Counted from the first letter of the stretch, positions 9,296-18,360 are shown. The stretch is DNA of 64,000 nucleotides from JADJYF01 sp965278995 (GCA_965278995.1 OZ257136.1:620001-684000), one strand, 5' to 3'. The notes: a model not told the origin generated them from the letters alone. Made by a program: numbers and translations.

Positions 9296-10036
9296 ATGGC
9301 GCAAGGTATCAAAGACAAAATCGTGATCATTACCGGCGCGAGCAGTGGTCTGGGTGAAGCGGCGGCTCGCCGCCTGGCTCATGATGGCGCAAAGCTGGTG
9401 CTTGGCGCTCGACGTCTCGAACGATTGCACGCCCTTGCCGACTCCGTGTCGCTGGCCAGAGAGTCGGTCGTAAAGACCGATGTGACGCGCTACGAGGATG
9501 TCCAGCGTCTCGTCGATCTGGCAATGCGTATGCACGGCCGTGTCGACGTCATCATTAACAACGCAGGCTTGATGCCGCACTCGCCACTCGAGCGCGGTAA
9601 GGTAGAGGATTGGGATCGCATGATCGATGTCAATTTGAAGGGTGTGCTTTACGGTATCGCCGCCGCCTTGCCGCCGATGAAGGCACAGAAGAGCGGCCAT
9701 ATCATCAATGTCTCGTCGGTCGCCGGACATAAGGTTCGGCCGGGAAGCGCTGTGTACGCCGCGACCAAAACCGCGGTGCGTGTCGTTACCGAAGGGCTGC
9801 GCCAAGAGGTCAAACCTTACAATATTCGCACCACGATTATTTCCCCCGGAGCGGTGGCGAGTGAACTCGCCGACAGCATCACCGAACCCGACATCTCGGC
9901 GTCGGTCCATGAGTTCTATGACAAGTTCGCGATTTCGGCCGAATCGTTCGCGAGCGTCGTGGCTTTCGCCATAAGCCAGCCAGAGGATGTCGACATTAAT
10001 GAGATCCTGTTTCGCCCGACCAGCCAGGAATTCTGA
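9296..10036 (+). CDS. SDR-family NAD(P)-dependent oxidoreductase
   Basis: This 246-residue classical short-chain dehydrogenase has the cofactor motif TGASSGLG (residues 13-20), the structural motif NNAG (88-91) and a catalytic set Ser140/141, Tyr154, Lys158 in YAATK. Length and motif spacing are normal, so the enzyme should be active. GARR at 37-40 after the second beta strand favours NADPH. The ATG at 9296 follows CAGGAATAGCG. It stands alone and converges on the bufferin operon. The substrate is not predictable. Confidence 0.9.
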   Translation: MAQGIKDKIVIITGASSGLGEAAARRLAHDGAKLVLGARRLERLHALADSVSLARESVVKTDVTRYEDVQRLVDLAMRMHGRVDVIINNAGLMPHSPLERGKVEDWDRMIDVNLKGVLYGIAAALPPMKAQKSGHIINVSSVAGHKVRPGSAVYAATKTAVRVVTEGLRQEVKPYNIRTTIISPGAVASELADSITEPDISASVHEFYDKFAISAESFASVVAFAISQPEDVDINEILFRPTSQEF

Positions 10037-10125
10037 ATCCATGCGGCGGCGGAGGGGCTGCGGTACGAGGGCAGCGACATGTCGAAACGTGTCTGGTGGA
10101 ATCACACAGGCCTTTCCGTGTGAGC

Positions 10126-10902
10126 TCAGATCGAGCAGCACGCTTTGCCGGGAACTGCAATTCCACTGACGAGTTGCCATTCAAATAAATGCAGCATGCT
10201 CGCGGCGGCATCGAAACTGTCGGCGATGGCCTTTGCCAGGTCGAATGCGGCGCCGAGCGGGTGGCCATTCTGCAGCGCATGTAAGAATTCGAATTCCCCT
10301 CTGCTCAGTGTCTGCACCAGCAGTTCGCCATGATGGCGGCGGACGATGACGTATGCCGCGCCACTCGCGAGATTGATCACCCTATCGGGCTCGGCCGTGC
10401 TCTGATTTGCGTGCCAGATTTCTGCAATCGGATACGGCGAAGCCAGCAGGCGCCACGCCGGATGCGGTGCGAACTGCAACGCCTCGTACTCCAACGAGTC
10501 GACCCCGGCAAGCGCGCTGATGTCAAGAATTGGAGCTGCTGCCGAACAGCCGCATTCGGTAAGCGCACGTTCGAGACGCGCGACGTCGCCGAAATAGGGG
10601 AAGACCGAGTCGCCGTAGCGGGCGTCGAGAAAGCACGGGAAAGCGCGGCCGAAGTGCTGCAGATCGCCGGAGCGCGACGGGTGCGCAACCAGATAGTCGC
10701 CGGCGAGCTGGCGAAAGCAGTCGCTGCCGACCAGCCGCTCAATCACCGCATAATCGGCGGCGAGAGCCTTGCGCGCGACTTCGCGCAGGTTGTTGCGATA
10801 CACGGCCAGCCCGGGGCCTGTGAACCAGCCCGGTCCGTCGGGCGCTGCGGGCGCGCGCAAAGCGGCGTCGAATTGGCGCTGTAACTCACGCAACCCGAGC
10901 AT
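10126..10902 (-). CDS. bufC: BufC-like protein (DUF2063), bufferin maturation partner
   Basis: This 258-residue protein matches the DUF2063 'putative DNA-binding domain' family by its N-terminus (LRELQRQFDAALR, then LAVYRNNLREVARKAL) and by GDYLVAHPSRSGDLQHFG. Members accompany DUF692 enzymes and act as the partner protein (BufC) that helps the enzyme modify its precursor peptide. The start overlaps the end of bufB by 17 bp, and the pair follows bufA on the minus strand, reproducing the standard bufA-bufB-bufC order. Despite the family name, DNA binding is not implied. Confidence 0.85.
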   Translation of the reverse strand: MLGLRELQRQFDAALRAPAAPDGPGWFTGPGLAVYRNNLREVARKALAADYAVIERLVGSDCFRQLAGDYLVAHPSRSGDLQHFGRAFPCFLDARYGDSVFPYFGDVARLERALTECGCSAAAPILDISALAGVDSLEYEALQFAPHPAWRLLASPYPIAEIWHANQSTAEPDRVINLASGAAYVIVRRHHGELLVQTLSRGEFEFLHALQNGHPLGAAFDLAKAIADSFDAAASMLHLFEWQLVSGIAVPGKACCSI

Positions 10903-11743
10903 TGCTCACTTCCATCAAGCAGGCTGCTGCGATTGCTGCTTCTGCCTCGAGAACGGCAAATGCCGGCAGATTGGTGTCCCACTCGACCAGAACTGGACGC
11001 GGTCCGCATCGGCGAAGTGCTTGGCAGAGCAAACTCCAGACCTGCGGCGCTACACGGCGATCATGGGTATCGACCACGATATCTTCGGCGTCGAAGCGCT
11101 GCACCGAGTGGCCGGCGACGTGAAATTCTGCGATGAGCGCCGGGGGAATTGCCTCGATGTAGGTGAGCGGGTCAAAGCCGTGGTTACGCGCACTGACATA
11201 GATGTTGTTGATGTCGAGCAGGATGCCGCAGCCGCTACGGGCCGCAAGCTCGGCGATGAACTCCCACTCCGGAAGCTCGGCGCCGGGAAGGGCGAGATAG
11301 CTGGAGACGTTTTCGATAAGAATTTCGCGCTTGAGGCGCTCCTGCACAGTACCGACGGCGCGGACCATATGCGCGAGTGCCTCCTGCGAGTACGGCAGCG
11401 GTAGCAGATCGTTCGCGTGCGTACCGTCAATCGCACCCCACGACAGATGCTCGGACACCAATACTGGCTCAAGCCAGTCGACGAGATGGGCCAGGTGTTC
11501 GAGGTGGACATTGGACAGTGGTTCGGCCGACCCCAGCGATAATCCGACACCGTGGGCGCTGATCGGAAAGTCGGCCCGAACGCGGCGCAACGCGTCGAGG
11601 TGTACGCCACCGGCGCTGAAATAGTTTTCACTATGGATTTCGAACCAGTCACATGCAGGGTGTCGCTCGACGATTTCCTGCATGTGGGCCGAACGTAATC
11701 CAACGCCGACGCCAGCAGTGGCTGGCGGACGCGCGTGATTCAT
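10886..11743 (-). CDS. bufB: BufB-like multinuclear iron enzyme (DUF692/MNIO)
   Basis: This 285-residue DUF692 protein belongs to the multinuclear non-haem iron-dependent oxidative enzymes (MNIO), which modify cysteines in ribosomal peptides (MbnB, TglH and BufB are relatives). The TIM-barrel metal ligands appear in order: FEIHSENYF, SAHGVGLSLG, SEHLSW, IENVSSY, LLDINNIYVS followed by NHGFDP, EFHVAGH and a C-terminal EWD. The expected substrate is the Cys-containing peptide encoded 33 bp upstream (bufA). Assignment to the bufferin branch rests on that precursor and on the downstream DUF2063 gene. Confidence 0.9.
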   Translation of the reverse strand: MNHARPPATAGVGVGLRSAHMQEIVERHPACDWFEIHSENYFSAGGVHLDALRRVRADFPISAHGVGLSLGSAEPLSNVHLEHLAHLVDWLEPVLVSEHLSWGAIDGTHANDLLPLPYSQEALAHMVRAVGTVQERLKREILIENVSSYLALPGAELPEWEFIAELAARSGCGILLDINNIYVSARNHGFDPLTYIEAIPPALIAEFHVAGHSVQRFDAEDIVVDTHDRRVAPQVWSLLCQALRRCGPRPVLVEWDTNLPAFAVLEAEAAIAAACLMEVSNARVA

Positions 11744-11776
11744 GACCGCGACATTAATGCGGGCGATGCCCGCTAC

Positions 11777-12037
11777 TCAGTCGGCCTTGCCGTTGACAAT
11801 GCGCTCACAGGTTCCAGCCGGTACAAAGATGAATTCCTTGGCGTCGCCGTCGGCCTTGGCCTGCCCGGCACAAGCATGATCATTGCTGGCGCAATCGTTC
11901 TTACCAGCCTTGACGACGCCGAAACATTTTTCCTTGCCGGCTTCGGTGGCCTGAGCAGCGCTCGGATTGAGGCTGAGCGCGGCGAGACTGAGTGCGGTCG
12001 TAACAGCGAGTGTGAGGCTGGAAGTTGTTTTACGCAT
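11777..12037 (-). CDS. bufA: Bufferin precursor peptide (BufA, DUF2282)
   Basis: This 86-residue DUF2282 protein has a Sec-type signal peptide (MRKTTSSLTLAVTTALSLAA, then an Ala-rich cleavage region) and four cysteines in the mature part (EKCFG, NDCAS, HACAG, GTCER). The frame is open upstream to 12154, but the ATG at 12037 follows AGGAGACCG at good spacing and gives the signal peptide, so it is chosen. DUF2282 proteins are bufferins, whose cysteines are modified by BufB before export and which buffer copper in the periplasm. With bufB and bufC immediately downstream this is a complete biosynthetic unit. A copper role here is inferred from the family. Confidence 0.88.
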   Translation of the reverse strand: MRKTTSSLTLAVTTALSLAALSLNPSAAQATEAGKEKCFGVVKAGKNDCASNDHACAGQAKADGDAKEFIFVPAGTCERIVNGKAD

Positions 12038-12128
12038 GACGGTCTCCTGAATGGTTGCGAGTAGTTGGTCGGCTGGCAATTTACGGCATCTTGAGTTTCC
12101 GCGCAGCAGTTCCAAACACCGGTGCGAT

Positions 12129-12683
12129 TCATTCGGGACAGTGCGCGCCGGCATTGGACCATCGCGTCATCAGCGCAATGAAGTCATCAAAGGGCAGCGG
12201 TGGGGGGGAGCGACCGTCACCCGGGTCCCACGCCCAGACCACGAGGGGGTCGTTGGTGACGTGAAGGACGATGCCGATGGGTAAGCGATTGCCGTTGCGT
12301 TTCAAATCCGTGATATTGCGGCAGATATCGCCCACCGATGCCGTGCCCCACGACATCGGCGGCGGTGCGAGTTGCCACTTCGGTGCGCCGGGGATACCGG
12401 CCATATTGCGCGATTGATGGCATATCGCGCATTCCAGGCCAGGGCGACCGCGATCATTGGTTCCGCGCACTACATTGAAATCGTGCACGCGTCCGTCGTC
12501 ACCGTGCAATGGGGTATTGCCGGCGGTATGGCAGTTCACACACCGTGGGTGCTGAAATACCGGCCCGGCCCGGCTGAATGCATCCGCGGCCTGTTGCGCC
12601 TGGTTCACAGCGTCGTCAGCCGCAGCATGCGCACTCAGCGACGTGATCAGCAGCAAAGTCCGGAGATATTGACGCCTGTTCAA
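12129..12683 (-). CDS. Diheme-type small subunit linked to isoquinoline 1-oxidoreductase
   Basis: This exported 184-residue protein carries two CxxCH haem-binding sites: CVNCH near residue 48 and CAICH near residue 80. The N-terminus (LLLITSLSAHAAADD) is a signal peptide. It resembles proteins labelled 'isoquinoline 1-oxidoreductase subunit', which co-occur with IorA/IorB and probably pass electrons from the Fe-S subunit to the respiratory chain. The initiation codon is TTG. It lies 124 bp downstream of iorA on the same strand and about 90 bp upstream of bufA. Function is inferred from haem motifs and neighbours. Confidence 0.7.
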   Translation of the reverse strand: MNRRQYLRTLLLITSLSAHAAADDAVNQAQQAADAFSRAGPVFQHPRCVNCHTAGNTPLHGDDGRVHDFNVVRGTNDRGRPGLECAICHQSRNMAGIPGAPKWQLAPPPMSWGTASVGDICRNITDLKRNGNRLPIGIVLHVTNDPLVVWAWDPGDGRSPPPLPFDDFIALMTRWSNAGAHCPE

Positions 12684-12807
12684 GGGCGCTGCCTACCGTA
12701 GACTCGCCTGTGCAGGCGTCTCGAACAGATTGCCGGTACACAGGGCTGCGTCGCGTACGCCAAGCACTTGAGCACTCGATGACGTTCCCGTCGGTGCCGG
12801 CCTGCCT

Positions 12808-13260
12808 TCACGGCGTTGCGTCAGCCAGCGCGCGAATAGCTTTACGCACGCGCGGATAAGTACCGCAACGGCAGACGTTGGAGATGGCCGCATTGATGTC
12901 TTCGTCGTCGGGATTCGGGTTCGCAGCCAGAAGCGCAACTACCGCCATAATGAGCCCGGACTGACAATAACCACATTGTGGAACCTGGTAGCTCAGCCAT
13001 GCCTGCTGAACGGGATGACTCCCATCCTGCGAAAGCCCTTCAATCGTCGTAATGGAATAGCCCACGCAGTGGGCAGCCTGCAGAATGCAAGAACGCATTG
13101 CGGTGCCATCGAGATGCACCGTACAGGCACCGCAGGCCCCGATACCGCACCCGAACTTGGTACCAGTCAGGTCGAGCTGATCGCGAAGTACCCATAACAA
13201 TGGTGTGTCGTCATCGGTGTCCAGTTCGTGAATGACGCCATTGATCGTCAACGTGATCAT
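12808..13260 (-). CDS. iorA: Isoquinoline 1-oxidoreductase alpha subunit, (2Fe-2S)-binding
   Basis: This 150-residue small subunit belongs to the xanthine dehydrogenase/isoquinoline 1-oxidoreductase family. The plant-type 2Fe-2S domain has Cys38, Cys43, Cys46 (CGIGACGAC) and Cys58. The second, alpha-helical 2Fe-2S domain has Cys96, Cys99 (QCGYCQSG) and Cys130, Cys132 (VCRCGTYPR). All eight ligands are present, so it should be functional. It is transcribed away from the large subunit gene at 13634, so subunits of one enzyme are on divergent transcripts. Confidence 0.92.
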   Translation of the reverse strand: MITLTINGVIHELDTDDDTPLLWVLRDQLDLTGTKFGCGIGACGACTVHLDGTAMRSCILQAAHCVGYSITTIEGLSQDGSHPVQQAWLSYQVPQCGYCQSGLIMAVVALLAANPNPDDEDINAAISNVCRCGTYPRVRKAIRALADATP

Positions 13261-13633
13261 ATGAGCTCACACCCCACGAATTGTGCAGGCTGAAGAATGA
13301 TTTTCACCGAGTCGTCTAACGGCTCGCGTCGCGCTGAGCCCCGCTGCGGCATCGTACTGCTCGCGCTCATTATCGGCAGGCCGCTTTTCGATCATGTCAC
13401 ATCACTTGGGTAGCCAGTCAAGCTCACGTTCGTGATGATGTTATTGAAAGAGCTGCTTTGAGTGGGTTCTACAAAAAATCCGGGAGACAGTCTATCAAGC
13501 CGTTGAATAGCAAGGGACTTGCTTTTACTATTGCCGGCGAATCGAAAAACAAGGTCGGACATGTGTTTTACGACCGAGAGTTGCCCTGCTGTACAGCTAC
13601 ACCCTCTGTAGCGTCCATTAAAATCGGCTGAGC
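13261..13633. other. Intergenic region between divergent iorA and iorB
   Basis: This 373-bp non-coding stretch separates the two divergent subunit genes and should hold both promoters. No convincing sigma70 boxes, operator palindrome or small gene was recognised. Confidence 0.5.
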
Positions 13634-15838
13634 GTGATATTTCATCGGCTCCATTCGATTGCCGCTGGCCACAGCGATGCGTTGCCGCAGAGCGGCGTCA
13701 CCCGACGGGTATTCCTCAAGACTGGCGTTTCCACAACTGGCGCACTGGTACTTGGCTTCGGCTTACCGGAGCTGCCCTCCGACGCCACAGCTGCAAGTTC
13801 AGCCAGCTTTACGCCCAACGCTTTTATTCGCATCGACAGCGATGGGTCGGTGACGTTGACCATGCCATACGTGGAAATGGGTCAGGGCACCTATACCTCC
13901 ATTCCCATGCTCATTGCCGAAGAACTTGAAGTGGATTTAAGTCAGGTGCGCCTGGAGCACGCACCCCCAGATGAAAAGCGCTATGGCAACCCGTATCTGG
14001 GCGGCATACAGGCGACGGGCGCATCGACGGCGATACGGGCCGTCTGGGAGCCATTACGACGAGCCGGTGCAACGGCCAGGGTAATGCTGATCGCTGTCGC
14101 TGCGACACGCTGGTCAGTGGAGCCCTCCGCGTGTTACGCCGAGCATGGCGAAGTAGTACACGATTCCAGCGCACGCCGGATCAATTACGGCGCGCTTGCC
14201 AGCGATGCGGCAAAGATTCCCGTGCCTGAAAACGTGGCACTCAAACCACCGGAAGAATTCAAGGTGATCGGCACGCCGGCCAAGCGTCTTGATGCGCCAT
14301 CGAAAGTCAACGGAACGGCGGTCTACGGAATCGATGCCCGACCGCCGGGAGTGAAAGTTGCGACGCTCGCGCAGTCGCCGGTGTTTGGCGGCCGGCTGAA
14401 GAGCGTCGACGACACGGTAGCCAAGGGCGTTAAAGGCGTGCGGCAGATAGTGCGGCTGGATGATGCGGTTGCGGTCGTAGCAGACCATATGGGGGCGGCG
14501 AAAAAAGGCCTGATGGCCCTGATCATCGAATGGGACAGCGGGCCGCACATGAGCCTCAGTACTGCGGATATCGCGCGTGATCTCGAGAATGAAACGCTCA
14601 ATTCTGGCGCGGTCGCGCAGAATGCAGGTGACGTCGTCAGTGCAATCACGAGCGCCACCACGAAGGTCGAAGCAATCTACCAGGTTCCGTTTCTTGCTCA
14701 CGCGGCGATGGAGCCGATGAATTGTACGGTCCATGTCCGGAACGATAGCTGCGAGATCTGGGTCGGCAGCCAGGTCATTGCACGGGCGCAGGCTGCTGCT
14801 GCAGCAACCACTGGTCTGCCCTTGGACAAAGTCATTGTCCATAACCATTTAATTGGCGGCGGCTTTGGCCGTCGACTCGAAATCGACGGCGTCACGCGCG
14901 CTGTGCAGATCGCCATGCAGGTGGATGGCCCCGTCAAGGTGATCTGGATGCGCGAAGAAGACATCCAGCACGACATGTATCGACCCTATTTTGTCGACCG
15001 CCTGACTGCCGGCCTCGATGCGGCAGGCATGCCGGTAGCCTGGAATCATCGCTTCGCTGGCTCGTCGATCCTCTCCCGGTTTTTCCCGCCGGCTTTTCAA
15101 AATGGACTTGACCCCGACACGACCGAAGGCGCGATCAATCTGCCGTACAGCCTTCCCAATATGCGCGTCGAATATGTGCGAAAGGAACCTCCGGGCATAC
15201 CGACGACGTTCTGGCGCAGCGTCGGGCCTTCTCACAATGTCTTTGTCGTCGAAAGCTTTATCGACGAACTGGCGGCGGCTGCGAAGATCGATCCTGTTGA
15301 CTATCGGCGAGCGCTTCTCGACAAGTCGCCCCGTGCCAAGGCTGTGCTTCAACTTGCAGCAGACAAGTCGGATTGGGGGCGAGCCCTTCCTGAGCGATCA
15401 GGCCGCGGCGTATCGGTCCAGTTCGTCTTCGGTACCTACATGGCGCAAGTAGCCGAAGTCGATGTATCGAAGGAGGGCGAGGTCCGGGTCCGGCGCGTGG
15501 TCTGCGCGGTCGATTGCGGCTCAGTCGTGAACCCCGATACCGTCGAAGCACAGGTCGAGGGTGCCGTGATTTTCGGGATTTCCGCCGCTCTTTTCGGCGA
15601 AATAACCGTGCAGGGAGGGCGCGTTGAACAAAGCAACTTCCACAATTACCAGGTTCTGCACATGCACGATTCACCGGCCATCGAGGTGTACATCGTCAAC
15701 AATTCGGAAGCTCCTGGCGGAATGGGCGAGGCGGGGACGTCGGCAATCGTTCCGGCAGTCACGAATGCCATCTACGCCGCCGTCGGTAAACGCGTGCGCA
15801 AACTGCCGATAAATCCATTGGCGCTCAATCAGGCATGA
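13634..15838 (+). CDS. iorB: Isoquinoline 1-oxidoreductase beta subunit, molybdopterin-binding
   Basis: This 734-residue molybdenum hydroxylase large subunit is of the IorB type. The N-terminus carries a twin-arginine signal (TRRVFLKTGVSTTGALVLG), as expected for a periplasmic enzyme folded with its cofactor in the cytoplasm. Molybdopterin-binding features include PYVEMGQGTYTSIPMLIAEE, GGGFGRRLEIDG, FWRSVGPSHN and the C-terminal GGMGEAGTSAIVPAV with the catalytic Glu. The GTG at 13634 is used because the next in-frame ATGs lie beyond the TAT signal. The true substrate may be an aldehyde or N-heterocycle rather than isoquinoline. Confidence 0.88.
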   Translation: MIFHRLHSIAAGHSDALPQSGVTRRVFLKTGVSTTGALVLGFGLPELPSDATAASSASFTPNAFIRIDSDGSVTLTMPYVEMGQGTYTSIPMLIAEELEVDLSQVRLEHAPPDEKRYGNPYLGGIQATGASTAIRAVWEPLRRAGATARVMLIAVAATRWSVEPSACYAEHGEVVHDSSARRINYGALASDAAKIPVPENVALKPPEEFKVIGTPAKRLDAPSKVNGTAVYGIDARPPGVKVATLAQSPVFGGRLKSVDDTVAKGVKGVRQIVRLDDAVAVVADHMGAAKKGLMALIIEWDSGPHMSLSTADIARDLENETLNSGAVAQNAGDVVSAITSATTKVEAIYQVPFLAHAAMEPMNCTVHVRNDSCEIWVGSQVIARAQAAAAATTGLPLDKVIVHNHLIGGGFGRRLEIDGVTRAVQIAMQVDGPVKVIWMREEDIQHDMYRPYFVDRLTAGLDAAGMPVAWNHRFAGSSILSRFFPPAFQNGLDPDTTEGAINLPYSLPNMRVEYVRKEPPGIPTTFWRSVGPSHNVFVVESFIDELAAAAKIDPVDYRRALLDKSPRAKAVLQLAADKSDWGRALPERSGRGVSVQFVFGTYMAQVAEVDVSKEGEVRVRRVVCAVDCGSVVNPDTVEAQVEGAVIFGISAALFGEITVQGGRVEQSNFHNYQVLHMHDSPAIEVYIVNNSEAPGGMGEAGTSAIVPAVTNAIYAAVGKRVRKLPINPLALNQA

Positions 15839-15923
15839 ATCGAAAACGAGCGTGCCAGGGGTGCGGCAGATGGTCAGTAAAGTTCGCCGTGTGCCTCGAC
15901 GTGGTTCTAGCGTACTGATTATT

Positions 15924-15968
15924 TGGTGGGCGATAGTGGGATCGAACTACTGATCCCTTCCGTGTGGA
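15924..15968 (-). repeat. tRNA-Val(CAC) 3'-half scar, copy 1 (attachment-site-like)
   Basis: Read on the minus strand this is the 3' half of a tRNA: the anticodon-loop end, variable loop, T-arm with TTCGATC and a 3' end of ATCGCCCACCA. The 5' half is absent, so it is not a functional tRNA gene. It is degenerate: one T-stem pair is lost (AGTAG against CCACT). The same fragment recurs at 21637. Displaced tRNA 3' ends are typical marks left by tRNA-targeting integrases. Confidence 0.75.
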
Positions 15969-16100
15969 AGCGTTTTCACACCCTGTCGGGTTCAACGAGT
16001 TACGTCGTAATACAAATCAAAACAGTCACATAGTGTCAAGTTGCATCACGTTCAATCCCACGGGTTCGGGTTCGCCCTATGGCAAAATTATGGCAACGGA
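15924..16100. repeat. Direct repeat, left copy (about 175 bp)
   Basis: The tRNA fragment continues into about 130 bp that recur at 21682-21806 with scattered differences. Shared blocks include GTTCAACGAGTTAC, CGTAATACAAAT, AAAACAGTCACATAG, TTGCATCACG and the end motif TGGCAAAATT with a TGGCA echo. The two copies lie 5.7 kb apart in the same orientation and frame the toxin-antitoxin/helicase segment. Confidence 0.75.
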
Positions 16101-16180
16101 TTTAACGGCGTTAAGGAAGTACTAGATCCTTTACTCCGCTCCGCTGGAAGCAATATTTAGGGCATTCGAATTTCCTCAAT

Positions 16181-16198
16181 GTAGCACTCATGTGCTAC
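16181..16198. promoter_or_regulatory. Perfect inverted repeat, likely antitoxin operator
   Basis: GTAGCAC, four bases, then GTGCTAC form a perfect 7-bp inverted repeat ending 29 bp before the start of the ribbon-helix-helix antitoxin gene. RHH antitoxins autoregulate by binding such palindromes, so this is the probable operator. Confidence 0.65.
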
Positions 16199-16227
16199 TT
16201 TTCTAACCTCGCCTTGAGGGATCCATC

Positions 16228-16518
16228 ATGCCCACTACAACGATACGATTGCCGGACGATTTGAAGGCACGTGTCGCCGACGCAGCTGAACGGGCTGGAA
16301 CAACCGCCCATAGCTTTATCTTGGAAGCCATTAAAGAGAAAGCAGAACAGGCAGAACGTTTCGCGGACTTTCAAAACGTTGCTGACGCACGACTTGCTGA
16401 ATTGGCCGCGTCCGGAAAGACGATTCCTTGGGAAAAGATGCGGCACTATCTCGAAGAGCGAATCGCCGGGAAATCGGCCAAGCACCCGAGATCCAGAAAG
16501 ACCTCACACGCTGAATGA
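16228..16518 (+). CDS. Ribbon-helix-helix antitoxin
   Basis: This 96-residue protein has an N-terminal RHH DNA-binding fold (TTTIRLPDDLKARVADAAE, then AGTTAHSFILEAIKEKAEQ) and a charged C-terminal tail that would wrap the toxin. It overlaps the downstream ParE/RelE-like toxin by 4 bp (ATGA), the usual coupling in such operons. A perfect palindrome lies just upstream. Confidence 0.85.
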   Translation: MPTTTIRLPDDLKARVADAAERAGTTAHSFILEAIKEKAEQAERFADFQNVADARLAELAASGKTIPWEKMRHYLEERIAGKSAKHPRSRKTSHAE

Positions 16519-16811
16519 CGCGGGTAGAGCTCGCACCGAAAATCCAGGAAGATCTTGATCGAATTCTGGAACATCTCATCGAGCATGACGTAGGGAACGC
16601 ATCACAACGGGTGATGGAAATAATCGAGGCAATTGATGTGCTTCAACACAACCCTCACATCGGAAGGCATGCGTCGGCGAATTCCCAGGAATTGATTATT
16701 GGCCGAAGTAGTCGTGGCTATGTCGCCCTGTATACCTATCTGGATGTGATGGATACGGTATTCGTCCTTGCAATCAGGAGTCAACGAGAAGCCGGCTACG
16801 TTAGAATGTGA
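16515..16811 (+). CDS. ParE/RelE-superfamily toxin
   Basis: This 98-residue toxin of the ParE/RelE fold reads as an N-terminal helical hairpin (ELAPKIQEDLDRILEHLIEH, EIIEAIDVLQHNPHIGRH) followed by the strand core (ELIIGRSSRGYVALYTYL and VFVLAIRSQREAGY). It starts in the ATGA shared with the antitoxin stop. Whether the target is gyrase (ParE) or mRNA (RelE) cannot be decided; the C-terminal pattern is closer to ParE. Its 3' end overlaps the earliest possible start of the helicase gene. Confidence 0.85.
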   Translation: MTRVELAPKIQEDLDRILEHLIEHDVGNASQRVMEIIEAIDVLQHNPHIGRHASANSQELIIGRSSRGYVALYTYLDVMDTVFVLAIRSQREAGYVRM

Positions 16812-18360
16812 TTCCGCACTAAACGTCCCAGCTGACGACGTCCGAATTCAAGACCAGCTACGCTCGATTTCTCCGCAGCGGGCGGTTATCGTTTGGATCT
16901 TCATGCGCTTGCTACTCTACAAAGATTTGGACGTTAGCCGCGTCAAGTCGGCTTTCGCCAAAGTGCGCGCCGCCATCGAGGCAGGCGACTTTCGCAGTGC
17001 CGATGTCAAGAAGCTCACTCCCACACGTTACTGGCGTGCCAAACTCGACTACAGCAATCGGCTGCTGCTGCAATTCGCCCGCTACGGCAACGAAACTGTT
17101 TGCCTGGCGTTGGAGGTGATCGCGAACCACGCCTACGAGAAATCGCGCTTTATGCGTGGCGCCGCAGTCGATGTGGCAAAGGTCGAACGCGAGCCGGCAC
17201 TCGTCGATGTTGCGAGTGATGGCGTTGCCGATACCGTCCCGCTGCGTTGGCTGCACGCCAGCCGCGTCGAGTTCGAGTTGTTCGACAAGCCGATTATGTT
17301 TGATGACGCGCAGGAGACGTTGCGCCAGCTACCGGCGCCGGTGATCGTGGTCGGCTCAGCCGGGTCGGGCAAGACGGCGGTCGCGCTGGCCAAGCTGCGC
17401 GAGGCTGAGGGCCGGGTGCTGTACGTAACGCACTCGGCCTATCTGGCGCAGTCGGCACGCGCGCTTTACGAAGCCCATGGCTACGAGAACCCGGCGCAGG
17501 AAGCCGAGTTTCTGAGCTACCGCGAGTTTGTCGAGACACTACAGGTACCGGTCGGTCGCGAGGTGACGTTAGCAGCGTTCCGCAGCTGGTTCGACCGTCA
17601 TCGGCCGACGCTGCGCAGCACACTTGGGCCGCTGGACGCACACGCGCTGTTCGAGGAATTCCGCGGTGTGCTCGGTGCCGGCGCGCAGGGGCCGCTCGAT
17701 CTGCCTGCCTACCAGGCCTTGGGGCCGCGCCAGTCTTTGCTCAGCGGGAGTGCGCGCGAAGCGGCCCATGGGCTTTTCCAACGATACCGGCAGTGGCTGG
17801 TCGACACCGGCTTGTTCGATCTGAATCTGGTGGCGCACGAGTGGCAGGGACTAGCGCAAGCGGCGTACAACTTCGTCGTAATCGATGAGGTGCAGGATCT
17901 CACCAACGCGCAGCTCGCGCTGGTGCTCGCCTGCCTGAGGCAGCCCGGGCAGTTTCTGTTGTGCGGCGACTCGAACCAAATCGTGCACCCAAACTTCTTC
18001 TCCTGGGCGGCCGTGCGAGCCCTGTTTTGGCATGGCCTTGCTGGCGAAGCGGCACAACGGCAGACGTTGTCTGTGTTGCAAGCTAACTTCCGCAATACGG
18101 ATGCCGTCACACAACTCGCCAATACGCTGCTGAAGGTCAAGCAGGCGCGCTTCGGATCGATCGATCGCGAAAGCAATTTTCTGGTTCGTAGTGCTTCGCT
18201 GCGGGCGGGTGAGGTCCGCTTGCTGCCAGCGCGGGAGGCTGCGATGCGCGAACTCGACGCACGAACGCGCGCGTCAGTGCACCACGCGGTGGTCGTGCTG
18301 CGCGACGAGGACAAGTCGGCCGCGCGCGCGCACTTTCACACGCCGCTGCTGTTCTCAGTG
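16768..18360 (+). pseudogene. UvrD-like helicase, 5' part, interrupted by IS3 element
   Basis: This is the N-terminal half of a superfamily I helicase split by the IS at 18361-19634. The first about 130 residues look RelE/ParE-like (YWRAKLDYSNRLLLQFARYG, then NHAYEKSRFMRG). Walker A (GSAGSGKT) is near residue 196 and Walker B (VVIDEVQD) near 372. GDSNQIVHPNFF and LQANFRNT follow as later helicase motifs. The TTG at 16768 is the first possible start and overlaps the toxin gene. An ATG at 16903 would drop 45 residues. Reading continues into the IS and stops at 18393. Joining 18357 to 19635 restores one frame of 1049 codons, so the gene was intact before insertion. Confidence 0.85.
18358..18360. 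repeat. 3-bp target duplication, left copy (GTG)
   Basis: GTG directly precedes the left IS end and recurs directly after the right end at 19635-19637. A 3-bp duplication is normal for IS3-family elements. Confidence 0.85.
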
